Numbered from the stretch's first letter, positions 1-5,336 are shown. The stretch is 5,834 nucleotides of DNA from Syntrophomonadaceae bacterium (GCA_012798055.1 JAAZOA010000326.1:1-5834); one strand, 5' to 3'. Translations and numbers: made by a program. The notes: a model not told the origin generated them from the sequence alone.

Positions 1-774
1 CAGACTGAACTCGCCCCCGATTTGGGCTCCGCGCCCAAATCAGCCCAGAATGAGACCTCCGCCGACCCCTTGAGTTTGGACCGCAAGGTGGTCCAGAATG
101 CTAGTCTCAGCTTAAAGGCGCCGGATGTAGCCCAAGCCGCTGATCAGATTATCACTTTGTGCGGCTCAAAAGGCGGCTACACCGTCAGCAGCCGCATCTA
201 CCGGGAGAATGACCGGGTGTCCGGGCGCCTGGCTCTCAAAGTCCCCCAGGCTGGGTTGCTGGAGGTTATCGATGGTATATCGGCTCTTGGGGAAGTAACC
301 GACAAGGTGATCAGCACCCAGGACGTCACTGAAGAATTCTATGACGCCCAGGCCCGCCTGAAGGTGCTTGAGGCCAAGGAAGCACGGCTGCTTGGGCTGA
401 TGGACCGGGCAGCCAATATAGCTGAAATCATCAGCATAGAGAATGAACTCAGCAAAACCCGCGGTGAAATAGAGGTCTTGAGCGGTCGTCTGCAGCTCCT
501 GGCCAATGCTACCCAGTATAGCTTGATCAATATCAACCTGGTGGAGGGTGTGCCCGGCAGTGTCAAAGCACCCCAGGGGACCTGGGGCAAGGCCTGGCAA
601 AGCTTGATCAATAGTCTCAATGGGGTTATCAATTTCGGCAGCAACACTTTGGTCTTTCTTTTCGCTGCCATCCCCTGGCTGGTGATCGCATCCCTGCTGG
701 CGCTGCTGGTCAGATGGATGTATCCCAAGTTAAGCTCCCGCCTCTTTAGAAATAAATCCCTGACCCTTGAATGA
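1..774 (+). CDS. DUF4349-type membrane-anchored coiled-coil protein, 5'-truncated
   Basis: The frame is open from the first base, so the true start lies upstream. A TTG at 22 is not a convincing start because it has no ribosome binding site. The visible 257 residues begin with a polar Ser/Ala/Pro-rich linker (1-28). A globular part (29-111) contains KVVQNASLSLKA and GGYTVSSR. A charged heptad-like coiled coil (about 112-171) carries EEFYDAQARLKVLEAKEARL and IENELSKTRGEIEVL. A beta-like segment (172-182) follows, then a Trp/Gly-rich linker. One transmembrane helix (about 216-238) ends in a short basic tail. This order matches DUF4349 proteins, which usually also have an N-terminal lipoprotein or export signal (outside this window) and often sit next to sigma/anti-sigma genes. 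Their molecular role is not established; an envelope role is inferred from the topology. Recognition is by pattern, not by a profile search. Confidence 0.85.
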   Translation, partial: QTELAPDLGSAPKSAQNETSADPLSLDRKVVQNASLSLKAPDVAQAADQIITLCGSKGGYTVSSRIYRENDRVSGRLALKVPQAGLLEVIDGISALGEVTDKVISTQDVTEEFYDAQARLKVLEAKEARLLGLMDRAANIAEIISIENELSKTRGEIEVLSGRLQLLANATQYSLININLVEGVPGSVKAPQGTWGKAWQSLINSLNGVINFGSNTLVFLFAAIPWLVIASLLALLVRWMYPKLSSRLFRNKSLTLE

Positions 775-934
775 GACTGTTGCCATTTTATTCCACGACA
801 AGGTCACAGCCAAATGATACTATGAAAACAGAGGATACCGCCAAGTAGTTGATAGGACAGGCCTGGATGCACGGAACAAGGCAACTTGAGCTGCGCAGTG
901 CAAGCGAGATGTCAAGTGACCTGGGTGAGCAGAT

Positions 935-940
935 AGGAGG
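935..940 (+). promoter_or_regulatory. Ribosome binding site of the small membrane ORF
   Basis: AGGAGG, continuing into GG, lies 4 bases before ATG 945. This is a strong match to the 16S anti-Shine-Dalgarno sequence but is closer to the start than usual. It favours ATG 945 over the in-frame upstream ATGs at 867 and 909, which have only weak purine runs. Confidence 0.55.
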
Positions 941-944
941 GGTC

Positions 945-1025
945 ATGGACACTACCAAATACATCATATTTTTCATCGCTCTCATAGTACTGGCTTTGGT
1001 GATACGGACTGTTTTCGGCGGTTGA
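945..1025 (+). CDS. Small single-pass membrane protein, 26 aa
   Basis: ATG 945 to TGA 1023-1025 encodes a 26-residue peptide. It has a short polar start (MDTTK), one continuous hydrophobic helix (YIIFFIALIVLALVI), and a short basic/Gly end (RTVFGG), which is the layout of a small membrane protein. AGGAGG at 935-940 precedes the ATG, and a strong terminator follows 48 bases after the stop, so a translated transcript ending here is plausible. The frame is also open upstream to 849. Starts at ATG 867 (52 aa) or TTG 849 (58 aa) would add a soluble N-terminus, but neither has a good ribosome binding site. I do not recognise the family. It is probably co-transcribed with the DUF4349-type gene, whose stop is 170 bases upstream, because I see no clear promoter between them. 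Chance cannot be excluded for so short an ORF. Confidence 0.5.
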   Translation: MDTTKYIIFFIALIVLALVIRTVFGG

Positions 1026-1037
1026 GGAGTATAGAAA

Positions 1038-1054
1038 GCCTCCGGTCCGGAGGC
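1038..1054 (+). other. GC-rich hairpin before the terminator
   Basis: GCCTCCGG (1038-1045) and CCGGAGGC (1047-1054) are perfectly complementary around a single T. In RNA this would form a 6-bp stem with a 5-base loop. It lies between the small ORF's stop and the terminator at 1073-1101 and has no U tract of its own. It may protect the 3' end of the transcript or be incidental. Confidence 0.5.
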
Positions 1055-1072
1055 AGCCTGGACGATACGCAG

Positions 1073-1101
1073 AGGAGGGGCGAATGGCCCCTCCTGTTTT
1101 T
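1073..1101 (+). terminator. Strong rho-independent terminator
   Basis: A perfect 9-bp stem, AGGAGGGGC (1073-1081) with GCCCCTCCT (1087-1095), closes a 5-base loop (GAATG). It is followed by G and five T residues (1097-1101). It would end transcripts from the DUF4349-type gene and the small membrane ORF. On the minus strand no T run follows the hairpin, so it is directional. Confidence 0.9.
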
Positions 1102-1234
1102 GGTTCAATCGCACAGATTTTTTTCGGATGGATCAACTCCCCTACTCAGCCTCGATGTCAATCCGCCATAAACATGAAGTTTTGCAATTATATCTACATA
1201 ATGTTTATTTGTTGACAAACAATTTCCCGCTCGA
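1102..1234. other. AT-richer intergenic spacer with no convincing gene
   Basis: This stretch separates the + strand terminator from the 3' end of the minus-strand membrane protein gene. It holds a T7 run (1116-1122) and a TATAAT on the minus strand (1187-1192) with a weak TCAACA 17 bases upstream. It also holds an inverted repeat, TTGTT-GACA-AACAA, around 1210-1223. The repeat could only form a weak A/T stem, so I do not call it a terminator for the minus gene. Short open frames here lack ribosome binding sites and are not called. Confidence 0.5.
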
Positions 1235-1876
1235 TCAACCTTGTCCGCTGTCACTGGAATCATCAGGCGCGGTCGCGGCAGGAGCTTCAGCCGTAGGTTC
1301 ACCTGCGTCTTGCTGCACAGCGGGCGCCGAAGGCTCCTGGCCTTTTGACACTGGTGGAGCCGGAGCAGGTTTAGGAGTCTGAGCAGGCATTTGCGGCCCG
1401 GCAGGAGTTCCGCTTTCCGGCACGTATCTTAGTTGGTTGTTGCGTATTACATATATGAAAACCGGGAACAGACACAATAATATGGAGAGCACGGTATAGA
1501 GTACAGCCTGGGTTGTGTACATCTCGAAGAGCCGGTAGATCAGCAAAACCGCATAGATAAAGGATGCCAGTGAAAACAGCCACCCAATCCCGTGCATATT
1601 TCCGAGCATCGAGCCACCTACAATTATGACCGGAGTCCAAAGTCCTAGATTCTCCAAACGATAGCCAAAGATATCCAGCTCACCCACCAGCAATCCCATG
1701 ATGTAAAGGTCCGCAATCGGGATCCAAGCCAGCCAGGCATTTTCGATCCCGCGCTTTTCTGCCATGGTCGCCAATCCGATCGACTTGAGAACATAGAGAA
1801 CCACTATGATGGCCAGGAACATTAATACGAATACGATCCCCAGAGCCATTAAAGCACCCCATCCAGCCCATTCCAT
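1235..1876 (-). CDS. Multi-pass membrane protein with Pro/Ala-rich tail, function unknown
   Basis: The protein is 213 residues long. Hydrophobic segments lie at about 8-31, 48-64, 79-116 (one or two helices) and 124-144, giving about four membrane spans. Recognisable stretches include MAEKRGIENAWLAWIPIADLY (38-58), LIYRLFEMYTTQAVLYTVLS (112-131) and FIYVIRNN (140-147). These resemble uncharacterised clostridial membrane proteins in which a short basic loop precedes a WLAWIPxxxLY motif. From about residue 152 the tail is low-complexity, rich in Pro, Ala, Gln, Glu and Ser, and ends acidic (PDDSSDSGQG). It is probably disordered and either cytoplasmic or exposed. The start at 1876 is preceded by AAAGGGG (1887-1893), 10 bases upstream, and a TATAAT box (1903-1908). 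The gene is transcribed divergently from the superoxide reductase operon. I cannot assign a function. Confidence 0.85.
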   Translation of the reverse strand: MEWAGWGALMALGIVFVLMFLAIIVVLYVLKSIGLATMAEKRGIENAWLAWIPIADLYIMGLLVGELDIFGYRLENLGLWTPVIIVGGSMLGNMHGIGWLFSLASFIYAVLLIYRLFEMYTTQAVLYTVLSILLCLFPVFIYVIRNNQLRYVPESGTPAGPQMPAQTPKPAPAPPVSKGQEPSAPAVQQDAGEPTAEAPAATAPDDSSDSGQG

Positions 1877-1902
1877 GAAACACCATCCCCTTTCCTATTC
1901 TG

Positions 1903-1908
1903 ATTATA
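1903..1908 (-). promoter_or_regulatory. -10 box for the minus-strand membrane protein gene
   Basis: Read on the minus strand this is a perfect TATAAT, 26 bases before the start codon. Transcription would begin at about 1896, right before the ribosome binding site. The -35 region is poor: TAATAT at 17 bases spacing, or TTGTAA at 20. That region overlaps the inverted repeat at 1924-1941, so this promoter may be controlled by a protein that binds there. Confidence 0.55.
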
Positions 1909-1923
1909 CTGCCTGTATCGACT

Positions 1924-1941
1924 CAATATTACAAAATATTG
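1924..1941. promoter_or_regulatory. 18-bp perfect inverted repeat, candidate operator
   Basis: CAATATT (1924-1930) and AATATTG (1935-1941) are perfect inverted copies around ACAA. The site lies in the divergent region between the membrane protein gene and the superoxide reductase gene. It overlaps the -35 region of the leftward promoter and is about 57 bases upstream of the rightward -35 box. The 7-4-7 layout is that of a dimeric repressor site such as Rex, but the bases do not match the Rex consensus. They also do not match the PerR or Fur boxes as I know them. Its role as an operator is inferred from symmetry and position. Confidence 0.45.
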
Positions 1942-1997
1942 CAGAATACTTTTGTCCTGCTATGCCTGAGGGCAATCCTTGGACCAGCCCTGCCGTG

Positions 1998-2025
1998 TTG
2001 AGACCTTCATCAGATAAGGTATAAT
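1998..2025 (+). promoter_or_regulatory. Sigma-A promoter of the superoxide reductase operon
   Basis: The -35 box TTGAGA (1998-2003) and the perfect -10 box TATAAT (2020-2025) are 16 bases apart. Transcription would start near 2032, giving a leader of about 30 bases that contains the ribosome binding site GGGAGGT (2048-2054). No other promoter of this quality appears before the next two genes, so it probably drives 2062-3906. Confidence 0.8.
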
Positions 2026-2061
2026 GGTAGATAGGCAGATTAAATTCGGGAGGTAGATAAT

Positions 2062-2442
2062 ATGGCAAAATTCCAAGGTGTATACAAATGTGATGTATGC
2101 GGCAACATGGTTGAAGTATTGTTTGCAGGTAAAGGCGATCTGGTCTGCTGTGGCCAAACTATGAACCTGCTGGAAGAGAACACCGTAGACGCAGCAGTGG
2201 AAAAACACATCCCGGTGGGCGAGCAGGCAGGAAACCTGCTTACTGCCAAGGTAGGCAGTGTAGCCCATCCCATGACCCCTGAGCACTATATCCAGTGGAT
2301 TGAAGTCCTGGCGGGGAACAAGTCCTACAAGATTTTCCTCAAACCTGGCCAGGATCCCCATGCCACCTTCTGCATCGAATCCGGCAATGAGCCTATTGTC
2401 CTGCGGGAATACTGCAACCTGCATGGCTTGTGGAAAGGATAG
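2062..2442 (+). CDS. dfx: Desulfoferrodoxin (two-iron superoxide reductase)
   Basis: This cytoplasmic enzyme reduces superoxide to hydrogen peroxide using one electron, usually from rubredoxin, and releases no oxygen. The 126 residues show both iron sites. The N-terminal desulforedoxin domain has Cys10, Cys13, Cys29 and Cys30 (CDVC and CC), which bind the structural FeCys4 centre. The catalytic domain has His49, His69, His75 and His121 plus axial Cys118 (EKHIPV, HPM, EHYIQW, CNLHG). Glu47 and Lys48, which shape the active site in characterised members, are also present. Length and residue spacing are normal, so it should be active. ATG 2062 has GGGAGGT 7-8 bases upstream and its own promoter. 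It is the first gene of the likely operon with 2532-3023 and 3058-3906. I use the symbol dfx; the same protein is also called rbo or sorA. Confidence 0.97.
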   Translation: MAKFQGVYKCDVCGNMVEVLFAGKGDLVCCGQTMNLLEENTVDAAVEKHIPVGEQAGNLLTAKVGSVAHPMTPEHYIQWIEVLAGNKSYKIFLKPGQDPHATFCIESGNEPIVLREYCNLHGLWKG

Positions 2443-2468
2443 ATCCGACTTAGGTCTGGACCATATTC

Positions 2469-2501
2469 GGCCGGGCGGTTTATCACCCGGCCCTTCCCTT
2501 T
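2469..2501 (+). terminator. Hairpin after the superoxide reductase gene, weak terminator or attenuator
   Basis: GGCCGGG (2469-2475) pairs with CCCGGCC (2486-2492) around a 10-base loop and is followed by the pyrimidine-rich CTTCCCTTT. The 7-bp GC stem is strong but the U tract is interrupted, so termination is probably partial. This would lower expression of the next two genes relative to the superoxide reductase. The hairpin could instead stabilise the upstream message. Confidence 0.55.
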
Positions 2502-2517
2502 ATTGACGATTAATTTT

Positions 2518-2524
2518 AAGGAGG
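2518..2524 (+). promoter_or_regulatory. Ribosome binding site that fixes the start at 2532
   Basis: AAGGAGG ends one base before an ATG at 2526 and seven bases before the in-frame ATG at 2532. Seven bases is normal spacing and one is too short, so 2532 is the chosen start. Confidence 0.85.
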
Positions 2525-2531
2525 AATGAAA

Positions 2532-3023
2532 ATGGCCGGCAAAGAGGACTTCACTGCCGAGGAGTGGCAGCAGATCATCACCGCTCCCCAAATGGCGGCT
2601 ATCTACATCGGCCTGTCCAGCCCCAGCGGTATAGTTGGTTCAGTCAAAGAGATGATGGCTTTCCCCAAGTTGGTCGTGGAAGCCACCAAAACCTCCACCG
2701 GCAACTCCCTGATCGACGCACTGGCCTCCGACTTCAAAGCCAAGATCGAAAAGCTGGAGAAAGTTGAACTGCCCTTTACCAGCAAGAAACCGAACGAAAT
2801 CAAGTCCCAATGCCTGCAGGCCTGCCGCTCCCTAGCCTGGATGCTGGCTACCAAGAACATACCCGAGGCCGAGGGTTTCAAACAGTGGATTTACAGGGTA
2901 GCCCAGTTAAGCGCGGAGTCGGCCAAGGAAGGCGGATTCCTTGGATTTGGAGGGACCAGGGTTAGTGAAGCCGAAGTAGCAGCCCTCCAAGACCTGGCCG
3001 AAACCCTGGGCATCCAGGTTTGA
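2532..3023 (+). CDS. Conserved protein of unknown function (GGFLGFGG motif)
   Basis: The protein is 163 residues, with no signal peptide or membrane helix, so it is likely cytoplasmic and mostly helical. The N-terminus has FTAEEWQQIITAP (7-19), followed by a small-residue-rich segment, AAIYIGLSSPSGIVGSVKEM (22-41). The middle is charged and helical. The C-terminus has EGFKQWIYRVAQLSAESAKEG and then GGFLGFGGTRVSEAEVAAL. I recall that last pattern from a family of short uncharacterised bacterial proteins (typically GGFLGFGGVRVSEAE), but I cannot name a domain with certainty. There is no catalytic signature I recognise. It lies 89 bases after the superoxide reductase gene, behind the hairpin at 2469-2501, and 34 bases before the universal stress gene. 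This suggests co-transcription and a stress-related role, by context only. Confidence 0.9.
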   Translation: MAGKEDFTAEEWQQIITAPQMAAIYIGLSSPSGIVGSVKEMMAFPKLVVEATKTSTGNSLIDALASDFKAKIEKLEKVELPFTSKKPNEIKSQCLQACRSLAWMLATKNIPEAEGFKQWIYRVAQLSAESAKEGGFLGFGGTRVSEAEVAALQDLAETLGIQV

Positions 3024-3057
3024 CCCCTATAACACCTATCGTACAGGAGGTTTTGCG

Positions 3058-3906
3058 ATGATTATCGACAAGGTTTTGCTGGCAACCGATTTGTCCCCTA
3101 TGTCCCAATTGGTGACTGACTGCGTAGCCGAAATGGCAGCAGTAGGGGTCAAAGAAGCGGTCCTGGTCCATGTCATCGACATCCGTGCCGAGGGCAGCCC
3201 GGCGGTGGCATCCAAGGACCAACAGAACGAACGGATGCTGGAGCTAAACAGAATCCAGCTGGAAGCAAGAGGAATCAAGGTCAAGACTATTCAACCCGTA
3301 GGTTTCCCGGCCCATGAGATAGTGAGTATCGCCAACCAGGAACAAGTCTCCATGATTGCCATCGCTTCGCATGGAGAAGGATATATCAAACAGATTTTCC
3401 TGGGTAGCACCGCCACCGATGTAATCCGCATCAGCGACGTGCCGGTTTTACTGCTCAAGGGCCGGGAGGCCGCCCCTGCCAGCCGCCCGATATCCTGGAA
3501 TATCTTCCGCCGCGTACTGGTACCCCTGGATTTTTCCGTCCATTCCGACTATCTCCTGCAGATCATCAAAGATGACTCGGCCCTCTTCCGAGATGTAGTC
3601 CTGTTCTCTGTAATCGAGCGAGCCCGCAACCAGATGGAGCTATTGGCCTTGCTGTACGAGAAAGAGCGCCAGCTGGACCTGATTAAAAAGGAACTGGAGG
3701 AACTGGGCACCCGGGTCACAGTCCAGTACGGGCAAGGTGCAGCTTCACTCAATATCATGGAGACAGCCGACCAGGAGAATGTAAGCCTGATCCTAATGGC
3801 TACCCGGGGCCAGGGACTGATAAAAGAGCTAATGCTGGGCAGCACCGCCCATGCTGTGGCCCGCAGGTCCAAACAGCCCTTGCTCCTCATCCCTTCCCGG
3901 GGATAG
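3058..3906 (+). CDS. Tandem-domain universal stress protein (UspA family)
   Basis: The 282 residues form two UspA folds in tandem, about 1-134 and 150-280. Each begins with the family's strand and Asp (VLLATD with Asp11; VLVPLD with Asp157). Each ends with the nucleotide-loop region ASHGEGYIKQIFLGST (103-118) or ATRGQGLIKELMLGST (248-263), then a PVLLL/PLLLI strand. The ATP-binding motif is G-x2-G-x9-G-S/T. Both copies keep the second and third Gly and the Ser, but the first Gly is Ala (103 and 248), so ATP binding is likely but not certain. A charged helical insert lies at 188-216 in domain 2. AGGAGG at 3045-3050, seven bases before ATG 3058, supports the start. It is probably the last gene of the superoxide reductase operon. 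Usp proteins aid survival under stress, but the specific role here is unknown. Confidence 0.95.
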   Translation: MIIDKVLLATDLSPMSQLVTDCVAEMAAVGVKEAVLVHVIDIRAEGSPAVASKDQQNERMLELNRIQLEARGIKVKTIQPVGFPAHEIVSIANQEQVSMIAIASHGEGYIKQIFLGSTATDVIRISDVPVLLLKGREAAPASRPISWNIFRRVLVPLDFSVHSDYLLQIIKDDSALFRDVVLFSVIERARNQMELLALLYEKERQLDLIKKELEELGTRVTVQYGQGAASLNIMETADQENVSLILMATRGQGLIKELMLGSTAHAVARRSKQPLLLIPSRG

Positions 3907-3911
3907 AGCCG

Positions 3912-5252
3912 CTACTGTTGTCGTTTTATGGCATTGGCCGCGATCTGGACCACATCCCAGGTGGTAGAAAAAGGCGGGGCATATCCCAAGTCCAGAAAAC
4001 CCAATTCCTCGGCGGTCATACCCCGGTCTACGGCGCATGCCATGACATCAACCCGCCAGGCGCACTCCTTGCGGCCCATCAGTTGGGCTCCCAGCAGAAT
4101 CCGGGTGCCCGGATCGTAGCAGAGTTTGATAGTGATCCGGGCCGGATCAGGAAAATACCGGGCATGGGAGAGGGCCTCGACTGTCACTGTGCCGATTTCC
4201 ATTCCTGCCGCGCTGGCATCCTGTTCGGTAATCCCGGTCCGGGCGAATTCCATATCCAGGCAGCGGAGCATAGCCGTACCCAGGGCGTTGTCAAACCGGG
4301 ACGGCTGCCCCAGGATCACGTCTGCAACTACCCTCCCCTGCTTGTTTGCGTTGGTGCCCAAAGGGATGTACACGGGCCGCTTAAGGATCTTGTGCATAAC
4401 GGTGGTGCAATCACCAGCTGCATAGACATCCTTGACCGAAGTCTGCATCATGGCATCGGTTAGCAGAGCTCCATTGGCCTCCTTGTGCATTAGCGGGCTG
4501 TCTATAAACGAGGTGTTGGGGCGTACACCAATAGCCAGGATAACCAGGTCGGTTTCATAAGCACCTCCAGCGCAGAGCACCCGGTCGACCCGGTCTTCGC
4601 CTGACAGGCCTTTGACCTGCTCCCCGGTATGTACTTCTACCCCGTGGCGGATCAATTCCTGCTCGGCCGCCAGCCCGAACTCAGGGTCAAATCCATACAG
4701 GAGATTGGGTTTGGCCTCAAATAGGCTGACTCGTTTCTTCTGCATCACGCAAGCTTCCGCCATTTCCAGGCCTATATAACCACCGCCGATGATGGATACC
4801 TTCTTCACCCAGGGCTGCTGCAGGGCCTTCTTAATAGCTTCCCCGTCCAACAGGCTCCGCAGCGTAAATACCCCCGCCAAGCCGGTTCCAGTTATCGACG
4901 GTATGATAGGCGAGGCCCCGCTAGCCACTATCAGCCGGTCGTAAGGCTCATCCCGGCAGGTCCCGCTGGTCCTGTCACAGACCAGTATGAAATGGGCCTC
5001 CGGATCTACGCCGATTACCTCATGCTCCAGGTACAACTTTATCCCTTCCTGTTCGAGCCTCTCCCTGGAGCGGATTCTCATCAGGTCGATATCCGGATTG
5101 AGGCCGGAAATGTAGTACGGCAGGCCGCAGGCACCGTAGGAGATCTCGCGGGACTTTTCAAATACCAAGACCTCCAGGCCCTGGCCCTTGCGGACCAGTC
5201 TGGAGGCTGCACTCATCCCTGCTCCGTTGCCTCCGATTATCACTACTCGCAT
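3912..5252 (-). CDS. FAD/NAD(P)H disulfide oxidoreductase (CoA-disulfide reductase / NADH oxidase family)
   Basis: The protein has 446 residues, the normal length for CoA-disulfide reductases and NADH oxidases, with no fused rhodanese domain. The FAD Rossmann motif is IIGGNGAGMSAA (5-16). The redox-active Cys42 sits in SYGACGLPYYISG (38-50). The NAD(P)H motif is IIGGGYIGLEMAEA (154-167), with Glu179 ending the following strand, which favours NADH. The second FAD motif is VYAAGDC (276-282). The C-terminal dimerisation domain has SHARYFPDPARITIKL and GYAPPFSTTWDVV, with Tyr366 and Tyr424 near where CoA reductases carry substrate tyrosines. Such enzymes reduce CoA disulfide, oxygen, peroxide or polysulfide, and sequence alone does not decide which. 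I chose ATG 5252 because GGAGGAGG lies seven bases upstream. An in-frame ATG at 5321 would add 23 non-family residues without a ribosome binding site. Confidence 0.93.
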   Translation of the reverse strand: MRVVIIGGNGAGMSAASRLVRKGQGLEVLVFEKSREISYGACGLPYYISGLNPDIDLMRIRSRERLEQEGIKLYLEHEVIGVDPEAHFILVCDRTSGTCRDEPYDRLIVASGASPIIPSITGTGLAGVFTLRSLLDGEAIKKALQQPWVKKVSIIGGGYIGLEMAEACVMQKKRVSLFEAKPNLLYGFDPEFGLAAEQELIRHGVEVHTGEQVKGLSGEDRVDRVLCAGGAYETDLVILAIGVRPNTSFIDSPLMHKEANGALLTDAMMQTSVKDVYAAGDCTTVMHKILKRPVYIPLGTNANKQGRVVADVILGQPSRFDNALGTAMLRCLDMEFARTGITEQDASAAGMEIGTVTVEALSHARYFPDPARITIKLCYDPGTRILLGAQLMGRKECAWRVDVMACAVDRGMTAEELGFLDLGYAPPFSTTWDVVQIAANAIKRQQ

Positions 5253-5259
5253 GATCAAT

Positions 5260-5267
5260 CCTCCTCC
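5260..5267 (-). promoter_or_regulatory. Ribosome binding site that fixes the oxidoreductase start at 5252
   Basis: On the minus strand GGAGGAGG lies seven bases before ATG 5250-5252, and the protein then opens directly with the family's MRVVIIGGNGAG. The upstream in-frame ATG at 5321 has no comparable site. Confidence 0.88.
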
Positions 5268-5336
5268 GCTGACCGGCAGTCTGGCCGTGCCTTTTGCCGC
5301 CAGCTCAAGTTCTGTCTGCATTTATTCAGCGGGGTG

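Noticed and set aside
840..905. Resemblance to the 3' end of 23S rRNA (GTTGATAGG, later TTGAGCTG)
   Set aside because: Only two short words match and the paired arms that define the rRNA 3' helices are missing. I take it as chance; an Rfam or rRNA search would settle it.
822..940. Possible structured leader RNA or riboswitch before the small membrane ORF (stem ACTTGA 884-889 with TCAAGT 912-917)
   Set aside because: The stem is only 6 bp and the interior does not fold convincingly. No known riboswitch core that I can recall matches.
1105..1302. Minus-strand 65-codon open frame overlapping the end of the membrane protein gene
   Set aside because: It overlaps a real gene in another frame, has no ribosome binding site and no recognisable protein features.
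2020..2035. PerR box at the superoxide reductase promoter
   Set aside because: The sequence around TATAATGG lacks the symmetric TTATAAT-N-ATTATAA form, so it is explained as the -10 box alone.
2503..2531. TTGACG (2503-2508) as an internal promoter for the gene at 2532
   Set aside because: No -10 box occurs at a suitable distance; the expected position falls in the ribosome binding site and start codon region.
3028..3033. TATAAC as a -10 box for the universal stress gene
   Set aside because: The expected -35 position holds CCTGGG, which is not promoter-like, and the gene is closely spaced behind its neighbour.
3918..4463. Long plus-strand open frame opposite the oxidoreductase gene
   Set aside because: It is a frame shadow of the strongly supported flavoprotein gene and shows no family motifs or ribosome binding site.
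5250..5321. Longer oxidoreductase starting at ATG 5321 with 23 extra residues
   Set aside because: There is no ribosome binding site, and the extra residues precede the family's canonical MRVVIIGGNGAG start, which has an excellent site.
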